Assembly: GCF_019279795.1 (NCBI RefSeq)
Contig: NC_056750.1
Coordinates: 825,927,854-825,991,853 of the forward strand
From: Protopterus annectens
Lineage: Eukaryota; Chordata; Ceratodontiformes; Protopteridae
Direction: 5' to 3'
DNA: 64,000 bases
The position numbers and the translations under genes were made by a program. The notes under the pieces were generated by a model. That model searched no databases. It was not told the DNA's origin and saw nothing but the letters and a program-made list of their open reading frames with translations. Positions 31,427 through 40,517 of the stretch are shown here, piece after piece. Every line of letters starts with the position of its first letter. Position 1 is the stretch's first letter.

Positions 31427-31738
31427 GTAATTCACCACCTTTTCTTCAAAAGTGATTGGTTTTAGAAGAGAGTAACAGGGACAGAGTTAAAATTTGAGTC
31501 AAAATCATGGGCATCTATGAAAATTAGGGGCAGCTGAGAGATTTGGCTGGTAGCTCCCTAGAGGTTTGTGTCATGCACAGTTCAAACTTCAGTAGACAGA
31601 GTCAGTCTTCTGTTCCTTTCATTTCCTAGTCTAAAATGCTGATTTGTAAACACTCCCCTAGTGCCCTGATTGTATGACCTGGGCTGTTTCTAATTCTGTA
31701 GAAGCTCAAGTGATCCAAAGTTTAAATATTAGTAGGTA
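31427..31738. other. No gene recognised
   Basis: Unique-looking AT-rich DNA between the PLE and the AAC tract. Confidence 0.5.
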
Positions 31739-32085
31739 CAACAACAACAACAACAATAACAACAACAATAACAGCAATAACAACAACAACAATAACAACA
31801 ATAACAATAATAACAACAGCAACAACAACAACTACACCAACACCAACAACAACACCAACAAGAACAAGAACAACAACAACAGCAACAGCACCAACAACAA
31901 GAACAATAACAACAACACCAACAACAACAACAACACCAACAACAAGAACAACATCAACAACAACACCAACAACAACACCAACAACAAGAACAACAACAAC
32001 ACCAGCAAGAACAAGAAGAACAACAACACCAACAACAACAACAACAACAACAAGAGCACCAACAACACCAATACCAACAACACTC
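31739..32085 (+). repeat. Long (AAC)n-type trinucleotide tract with A/C/T/G interruptions
   Basis: About 350 bp built almost entirely of AAC/ACA steps with AAT, ACC, AGC and AAG variants. The frame over it is open and poly-Asn-rich only because no stop can arise from these triplets; I do not call it a gene. Confidence 0.96.
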
Positions 32086-32139
32086 GTTTAGACCTTTAAT
32101 TTCATGGGTTTTGTGCTGACTTGTGTCTACTAGTCAAAT

Positions 32140-33394
32140 GCATTTTCTAGTGTACATGCCACCCTAACAATGTTACCACTGCAGACATACCACCTACTAC
32201 CATTAGCGACCACCACCCACCATATATCCTAAGCAAATCTACCCCAACCACAGGTCAACACCAATACAAATCAACCATAAATGTGACTAAGTTCCAACCA
32301 TCCATATTTAATGAAACCTTAGCTAAAGTAGCATGGGAACCCCTCACATCCCTACCACTTAATGAGGCTGTTGAATTCTTTAACATTTCTAGACATCCTA
32401 AATAGGCAAGTAGCCACCCATCAAAAATTGAATAAAACATAACCATGCAAGCTGGCTCTCAAAATCCACCAAAGAAGTCATGTCCACAAGGGATAAAATC
32501 TGGAAATCATGGCAGAAAAACAAATACCCCTCAACTCTACTACAATACAAGCAACTCCGTAACCAGGCAAAATGTCTAATAACCACAGATAAAAAATCCC
32601 ACTACCTCCACCTACAAAGCCAACATAAAGATAATCCCAAAAAATTCTGGTCCTTCATTAACCAACTATTACACCCATGCTCTCAAAGCAGCCCATCCCA
32701 TGACCCACACAAAACTCCCACTGAACTTGCCCCCCTCTTCAATTTCACTTCAATGACACCATAGCTAACCTAACAACCACCTTTCCTACAGTTAACATCA
32801 CCACCACCAAGACAGCTGATGACCAAATCATCCTAGAAAACAATCCTACCCTCAACTCTAGTCTAAAATTCTCCCCTATACTCACTGCCACAATAAAAGA
32901 AACTCTTACTTAAGCTAAAACCCTGTAGTCTGGCACCTGACAAATTACCCCACACTTCCTGCAGCTAGCTAAAAACACTATACTTATCCCATCAGCATAC
33001 TCCTTAACAGATCGATTAAAGAATTTTGTCCCAGACATCTGGAAAAAAGCTTTCATTCTCCCCTTACACAATGGCGGCACCAACACAGACACCACAAACT
33101 TTCAGCCCATAGCAATTCTCTCACCACTTTCTAAAATACTGGAAAAATGCATCCATGTCCAACTCCTCAACCACCTGCTTGAAAACCAAATTCTATCACC
33201 CATTCAGCATGGTTTCAGACCAGAACACAGCACCACTATTGCCCTCGTCTCCTTCCTTGATACTGTTAACCAGGCATGGGATTCTTGCAGAATAATCGCT
33301 TCTCTTTTCCTCAACCTCTCCAAAGCTTTTGATACTATTTCCCACACCATCCTTATCTCTAAACCATCCACACTCGACATTTCCACAGCTACCA
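32140..33394 (+). pseudogene. L2-like LINE, left part (endonuclease end, linker, RT N-half)
   Basis: Starts in the SDHHPPYI block of the endonuclease (catalytic His), then a linker, the QYKQLRNQAKCLITTDKKSHYLHLQ block, KKFWSFINQLL, and RT blocks: IWKKAFILPLHNGG, NFQPIAILSPLSKILEKCI, IQHGFRPEHSTTIALVSFL, SLFLNLSKAFDTISH. It breaks in the STAT sequence at the LTR insertion and resumes at 34935. Stops and shifts throughout. Confidence 0.87.
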
Positions 33395-34557
33395 AGTGAC
33401 ACTGCCAACCCAGCTATCTGGAATTTTGTGGATAGTCGTGTGTCATTTGTGAATATTAATATGATTGTCTTACAAATGTAAGAGAACCATATTGCATGTG
33501 TATATTAAACTACTGGTGGAGAAGTGTATGTTGAACTGCATGTTATGTACTGAGCTTCAAGAATGTAACCACAGTATACCCTACTGGAAAATAACATAAA
33601 TGTATATAAACTATATACCTGTGCAAATGTATGTTTTAATAGTAGAAGCTGGAACATACAGAGTTAACTTGAAAAACTTAAAGTGTTTTATGACTGTGTT
33701 ATCTCTCAGTAAGCAGACACAATGTCTAGAGCTAGAGGTTTTCCTATTGTCTTGAAACAGAAATAATTACTAGGTTTCAAATGTAAAAGTGTTTAATTAT
33801 TTTACGAGTTCCAGTTCTGAGCTAACATCTGAGAGATATGCATTTTTCACATAGAAATGTTAAATTTTGTTAAGTTTCTGTTAGCCTGGGAACTGAAGGC
33901 AAGTGACAAAGAGTGATGTCATCTAGGCTAACAGCAGTAACATGATATTAATTTAAGAACTCCCTCAGACAGAAAGAATGGGCATTTTGTATCTTGTCTT
34001 GGGCATAGAAACATCCACCATCTGCATTTACCTTGCTAATAGTACATAACCAGGGTACAGTAATCTCTCTAAAATATAGATAGGAATATAGTAAAGATAA
34101 GTTTAGATGTTTTCTGTATTTATTTGAGACTGTCCTGCAATGTTGTTTTAAAATATTTCCTGTAATTCTGAACTCTGTAGTTACTGTGTTGATTGAGTAT
34201 TGTCTTGTTCTTTTACTATTTATTATTAAATATATTTAAACCTATTTTTGTGGCTGATATTTGTGAGACACATTTAAGCTCTTAGTGTACTTGCATATGT
34301 ATTTGGTGATACTATACAGGCCACTCCTAAATAGCCTTAGTCTAGGTCACACTTACCATTTGGATAATAGTAATATTAGACAGTAGGATTGGTCACCCTT
34401 TGTAAGGGCCTTTAAGTAGCTGGTAAGTAGTGGCTGGTGACAGTGATAACTACCATATAGTCTGGGCAGAAGGGGGAATAGCTAGTAAACCAGTGCCAGC
34501 CTTCCCCAGGAGTGTCTTTGTGTTTTTATATAAATCAAATCTCAAAGTGTGTGTGTA

Positions 34558-34643
<86 letters not shown>

Positions 34644-34934
34644 GGGCAGGGACACAAAGCACTGGTTGGACAGAGAGGGTGTTGGAGGTTTTGGCTTGAC
34701 CAGTCAGCTGAGATCTTAACCCTATACCTGTGCCAGTGGGGTGTCTTATTGGGGATCTGGAGAAAGAGACAGAAACCAGCCCCAGACTGACTGATCTCTG
34801 TGTGCTCTTAAGGGAAATTGTACTTTACTGTGTGTGTGCTTGTCATCCTCCCATTGTGTACGTCCCTCACTGTTGCCAGTGGTGAGGATTGAGGCTCCTT
34901 GATTACTGGAACAGTGCAGGGGTGTCACATACCC
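33390..34934 (+). mobile_element. Solo Gmr1-type LTR (33395-34929) with TSD TACCA/TACCC
   Basis: 1,535 bp, colinear with the LTR at 3684-5064. It ends ...GTGTCACA; the first base of the expected TG is changed (AGTG). The flanking 5 bp are TACCA and TACCC. Deleting LTR and one TSD rejoins the LINE reading frame as S-T-A-T-L-Q-W-F, matching SSHTLQWF in the full-length LINE, so the target site is exactly restored. Such solos arise by LTR-LTR recombination. Confidence 0.88.
34547..34642 (+). repeat. (TG)n microsatellite in solo LTR
   Basis: About 96 bp of TG with an ATGTC interruption near the start, at the same LTR position as 4667-4764. Confidence 0.97.
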
Positions 34935-36001
34935 TACAATGGTTCAATAGCTCTCTCTCCAATAGGCAGCAATCCACCAAATGGCAACAATCTTACTCTC
35001 TCCCTTCCTCAGTACTTCCACAGGGGGACCCCAAGGCTCCATACTTGGTTCTCTCTTATTTAGCATGTTTATTAACAACTTTCACTCCACTCTCCCACAA
35101 TGCTCAGTAATCCAGTATGCTAATGACTCTGCAATAATATGCACTGCAAATTCCAGCTCTGAACTCCAGCAGAGCACCCAGAATGCCTTCACTTCTACTG
35201 AATCTTGGATTCTTAATAATCATCTTGCCCTAAATCTGAAAAAAAAAAAACTAAACTTGTACTTTTTACCCCTAGGAAAACCACTCCCCTATATAAAAAA
35301 CTCTTCACTATACAAGCCCAAGACAACTCCACTATGGAAGATGCCCCACATGCTAAACTATTAGGCATTATTATAGATGAAAACCTTAACTTTGACCTAT
35401 AGATAAAGAATAGCATAAAAAAAAAACACACCAAAAGTTTGGTATGCTCTACAGGCACCAATACGTCTCTCTACTAGACAAACTCTTGCAACCACCTTTT
35501 TATTACTCTCTCTCATTTATGGTGCCGCTCACCTCACTAATATCCAAATTTCTACAATATCTAAACTTGATATGTGTTACAACAGAATAGCCAAATTTGC
35601 TACCAAGGCCAAATTCTCGTAACACCACTGTAACTCACTGAAACAATTAGGCTGCTGGAACTCCCCCACCATCTCTCATTCACCAACTAACTAAAGCACA
35701 CAAAATAATGTACAGACCCACAGACTGTCCTGCTCTCTCAACTCCACTTATCAAATACCAACCCAGAAGGCAACTAAGATCGGAAAAGCATCTATTTCTA
35801 AAAGTAGAAAAGCCCACCTTACCTGATGGTCAACTTCTCTACTCCTTCACTGTCACCAAACTATGGAACCCACTTCCACCTTCTATAAGAAACCCAGGCA
35901 GCACCACCACCTTCAAACAAATACTGAAAAGTCATCTCAACTCTTCCTGGCTATGTACCCACTCTATAACAACCCTTCCTGGCTATGTACCTGCTCTATA
36001 A
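34935..36001 (+). pseudogene. L2-like LINE, right part (RT palm to C-terminus)
   Basis: Resumes with TLQWFNSSLSNRQQSTKW, then STGGPQGSILGSLLFSMFINNF, IQYANDSAIICTA (YADD box mutated to YAND), LALNLKKKKLNL, LLGIIIDENLNFDL, MCYNRIAKFAT, and the C-terminal LWNPLPPSIRN and SWLC. It belongs to the LINE interrupted by the solo LTR. Confidence 0.87.
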
Positions 36002-36103
36002 CAACCCTTCCTGGCTGTGTACCTGCTCTATAACAACCCTTTCTGACTATGTACCTGCTCTATAACAACCCTTCCTGGTTATGTACCTGCTCTATAACCT
36101 AAC
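35947..36103 (+). repeat. 32-bp tandem repeat, about 5 copies, in LINE 3' UTR
   Basis: Unit CTGGCTATGTACCTGCTCTA plus TAACAACCCTTC, five copies with a few substitutions. Confidence 0.93.
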
Positions 36104-36540
36104 CTCTTCCTTCTCCTTATATTATAACTGAATTCCTGTGTTTTTTGCTACTAGGGACTGATGATACTTTCTCCACATTTATTATTTTTTCATCACTTGT
36201 TGATACTGGTAAAAGAATACTCATTAATATATTTCTGTTTATACCTCCCTGATTGAATTCATCTGGCAACCAACTAAATTCCTGCATTTATATATATATA
36301 TGCTGTATATATTCTGTATATATTACTGTAATCAAACCAGCTAAATTCCTGCTTTTATGTATATATTCTGTATATGTGACTGTAATCACTATGTGTAACA
36401 CTGTGACTACTTCTATACCAATTAATGTTTTGTTTTCTCCTGTATCTATGTCCTTGTCAGAGCTTTTCTCCCCAGGCCCCAACTGAAAATGTGTTCCTTT
36501 AGGCCCAGTGGACTTTCTCAGTAAGCAAATGCAATAAATA
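36104..36540 (+). mobile_element. L2-like LINE 3' UTR and tail
   Basis: Continues the LINE above and ends with AGAGCTTTTCTCCCCAGGCC, CCAACTGAAAATG and a short AATAAATA tail. Includes a second small duplication (TGTATATATTCTGTATAT). Confidence 0.8.
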
Positions 36541-36650
36541 CTACATGTCGGTGAGCTACTGCATTATACAATATGTCCTTCAGCACTTTTCTTTCTACCT
36601 TACACCTGTACGCATTTATGTCTGGTCCCACTGAGGTTATCTGTAAATAG

Positions 36651-39313
36651 GTAACTGAAATGATACAGTGTAGCTTTTCATTTTCATTCTAACAGTTTAT
36701 AATACCTAAGGACTGTCTCAATGTAACTGAAATGATACAGTGTAGCTTTTTGTCATCCTTCTAACAGTTTATAATACGTAATGACTGTCTCAATGTAACT
36801 GAAATGATACAGTGTAGCTTTTTGTCATCATTCTAACAGTTTATAATACCTAAGGACTGTCTCAATGTAACTGAAATGATACAGTGTAGCTTTTTGTCAT
36901 CATTCTAACAGTTTATAATACCTAATGACTGTCTCAATGTAACTGAAATGATACAGTGTAGCTTTTTGTCATCATTCTAACAGTTTATAATACCTAATGA
37001 CTGTCTCAATGTAACTGAAATGATACAGTGTAGCTTTTTGTCATCATTCTAACAGTTTATAATACCTAATGACTGTCTCAATGTAACTGAAATGATACAG
37101 TGTAGCTTTTTGTCATCATTCTAACAGTTTATAATACCTAATGACTGTCTCAAGGTAACTGAAATGATACAGTGTAGCTTTTTGTCATCATTCTAACAGT
37201 TTATAATACCTAAGGACTGTCTCAAGGTAACTGAAATGATACAGTGTAGCTTTTTGTCATCATTCTAACAGTTTATAATACCTAAGGACTGTCTCAATGA
37301 AACTGAAATGATACAGTGTAACTTTTTGTCATCATTCTAACAGTTTATAATACCTAAGGACTGTCTCAATGTAACTGAAATGATACAGTGTAGCTTTTTG
37401 TCATTATTCTAACAGTTTATAATACCTAAGGACTGTCTCAATGTAACTGAAATGATACAGTGTAGCTTTTTGTCATCATTCTAACAGTTTATAATACCTA
37501 ATGACTGTCTCAAGGTAACTGAAATGATACAGTGTAGCTTTTTGTCATCATTCTAACAGTTTATAATACCTAAGGACTGTCTCAATGTAACTGAAATGAT
37601 ACAGTGTAGCTTTTTGTCATCATTCTAACAGTTTATAATACCTAAGGACTGTCTCAATGTAACTGAAATGATACAGTGTAGCTTTTTGTCATCATTCTAA
37701 CAGTTTATAATACTTAAGGACTGTCTCAATGTAACTGAAATGATACAGTGTAGCTTTTTGTCATCATTCTAACAGTTTATAATACCTAAGGACTGTCTCA
37801 ATGTAACTGAAATGATACAGTGTAGCTTTTTGTCATCATTCTAACAGTTTATAATACCTAAGGACTGTCTCAATGTAACTGAAATGATACAGTGTAGCTT
37901 TTTGTCATCATTCTAACAGTTTATAATACCTAATGACTGTCTCAATGTAACTGAAATGATACAGTGTAGCTTTTTGTCATCATTCTAACAGTTTATAATA
38001 CCTAATGACTGTCTCAATGTAACTGAAATGATACACTGTAGCTTTTTGTCATCATTCTAAAATTTTATAATACCTAAGGACTGTCTCAATGTAACTGAAA
38101 TGATACAGTGTAGCTTTTTGTCATCATTCTAACAGTTTATAATACCTAAGGACTGTCTCAATGTAACTGAAATGATACAGTGTAGCTTTTTGCCATCATT
38201 CTAACAGTTTATAATACCTAATGTCTGTCTCAATGTAACTGAAATGATACAGTGTAGCTTTTTGTCATCATTCTAACAGTTTATAATACCTAAGGACTGT
38301 CTCAATGTAACTGAAATGATACAGTGTAGCTTTTTGTCATCATTCTAACAGTTTATAATACCTAATGACTGTCTCAAGGTAACTGAAATGATACAGTGTA
38401 GCTTTTTGTCATCATTCTAACAGTTTATAATACCTAAGGACTGTCTCAATGTAACTGAAATGATACAGTGTAGCTTTTTGTCATCATTCTAACAGTTTAT
38501 AATACCTAATGACTGTCTCAAGGTAACTGAAATGATACAGTGTAGCTTTTTGTAATCATTCTAACAGTTTATAATACCTAAGGACTGTCTCAATGTAACT
38601 GAAATGATACAGTGTAGCTTTTTGTCATCATTCTAACAGTTTATAATACCTAAGGACTGTCTCAATGTAACTGAAATGATACAGTGTAGCTTTTTGTCAT
38701 CATTCTAACAGTTTATAATACCTAAGGACTGTCTCAATGTAACTGAAATGATGCAGTGTAGCTTTTTGTCATCATTCTAACAGTTTATAATACCTAATGA
38801 CTATCTCAATGTAACTGAAATGATACAGTGTAGCCTTTTGTCATCATTCTAACAGTTTATAATACCTAATGACTGTCTCAATGTAACTGAAATGATACAG
38901 TGTAGCTTTTTGTCATCATTCTAACAGTTTATAATACCTAAGGACTGTCTCAATGTAACTGAAATGATACAGTGTAGCTTTTTGTCATCATTCTAACAGT
39001 TTATAATACCTAAGGACTGTCTCAATGTAACTGAAATGATACAGTGTAGCTTTTTGTCATTATTCTAACAGTTTATAATACCTAATGACTGTCTCAAGGC
39101 AACTGAAATGATACAGTGTAGCTTTTTGTCATCATTCTAACAGTTTATAATACCTAAGGACTGTCTCAATGTAACTGAAATGATACAGTGTAGCTTTTTG
39201 TCATCATTCTAACAGTTTATAATACCTAATGACTGTCTCAAGGTAACTGAAAGGATACAGTGTAGCTTTTTGTCATCATTTTAACAGTTTATAATACCTA
39301 ATGACCATCTCAT
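36651..39313 (+). repeat. 72-bp minisatellite, about 37 copies
   Basis: Unit contains GTAACTGAAATGATACAGTG, TAGCTTTTTGTCATCATTCT and AACAGTTTATAATACCTAAG, GACTGTCTCAAT. Units are nearly identical; main variants are AAGGACT versus AATGACT and AATGTAACT versus AAGGTAACT, which recur in patterns along the array. The first unit (36651) is the most diverged. No coding potential. Confidence 0.97.
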
Positions 39314-39959
39314 TCCTAGTCTAACAACCATTAGTCCTACATGATGTCATTCAAATTATGGTTGCAATTCTAAAGTATTCACATGGCAGCAATATCAGAG
39401 CAGTAGCATAATTAGTGTCCTACCCTGTTTGCCACCTCATACTCTGTGATACCGTGTCCCCCATGGCAAATCACAAGCTAAATACATAATTTCCTTGTAT
39501 GTGTGCTGTCACCTGACTTCATGTAGTTATTCTTGCACAGTTATACACAGTGTCGCTATAGGGTCACCACATCTCTTAAGAGCTCATAGTGGAAGGTTTT
39601 TATGTAACTATGACATTTTATAGGAGAAACTATACTTACAACTAGTGCAAAGGAATATAATTCAGCTTATTGTCAAAATAAAAGCTCATTTTGTGTAGAA
39701 TTCAGTTTATTTATGATCTTTCATGTCAGATTTAGGTGTTTCAAATGCAAAATAATGGGTTCATGCAACTATTGAAAGAAACTTAATATTTTTGCCCTAA
39801 AAATCTCCAGACATGTGCAATGTTTGATATTTTTTCACAGGACACAACTGTTTAGATAGGGACAGTCCTGCTTAATGTGGGACATATGTTAAGTCTGTGT
39901 CACTGCCATTACTGGAGATATGGAACACACATTTATAGCCTCCTTTATAATATAACAAT
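39314..39959. other. No gene recognised
   Basis: Unique-looking sequence between the minisatellite and the DIRS element. Confidence 0.5.
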
Positions 39960-40113
39960 AGATGTTATGTGATCCTATCTTGTCTACATTCTGACTGATG
40001 GGTTCGGAGCCGATCCTCGGCTCCGACTCGGCACGCTTATGCCAAAGAGCGAAGTCTCTTATTGGCTGAGCTTACTATATCCCAGGATGCACCGCTACCA
40101 GTCCCCCAGATCT
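39960..40113 (+). repeat. DIRS left inverted terminal repeat
   Basis: Reverse-complementary to 46041-46170 over about 125 bp (GGTTCGGAGCCGATCCT, ATGCCAAAGAGCGAAGTC, TATCCCAGGATGCACCGC). The outermost 30 bp (AGATGTTATGTGATCC) differ from the right end but occur, reverse-complemented, in the internal complementary region. Confidence 0.9.
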
Positions 40114-40414
40114 CGTTTGCCGCTAACAAGCAAAGACGTGGTCTCGAGCTGGCTGAGCTAAGTAGTGCTTTTTCACTTACTTTCCTGTCAGGAAATTTCT
40201 AAATTTTCAACAAAAAGCTGTTTTAACAGCTATCTTGTGTTTTTTGTGTTTGAGTGAGCATTTTCTGTGAAGTTTGTGTAGTGAATGCGTTTTTTTCTGA
40301 CCAGAGGTTCCCTTTGAGTTCAAGGGCCTTCCCCTGTCAGTCCGTTGTTGTTTTAGTCCCTTTATTTAGAGGTTTTTGGACCCCTTTGGTTATTCTTGTC
40401 CATTTGTGACAGCC

Positions 40415-40419
<5 letters not shown>

Positions 40420-40446
<27 letters not shown>
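40420..40446 (+). repeat. Poly(A) run in DIRS leader
   Basis: 26 consecutive A residues between the left ITR and gag, 70 bp before the gag start. It may be an internal length-variable tract of the leader; not a 3' tail. Confidence 0.9.
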
Positions 40447-40454
<8 letters not shown>

Positions 40455-40517
40455 GAAATTTTTTCTGTCATTGTTAGTGTCTTTGGTTTTGGCTAGTTAC
40501 ACTAAATTGGTGCCATT

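Noticed and set aside
31674..32099. Poly-Asn protein and its Leu/Val-rich antisense frame
   Set aside because: Open only because AAC-type triplets cannot make stops; composition is pure repeat.
36651..39313. CRISPR array
   Set aside because: Regular 72-bp periodicity without distinct spacers: the whole unit repeats, and the context is vertebrate genomic DNA with no cas genes.
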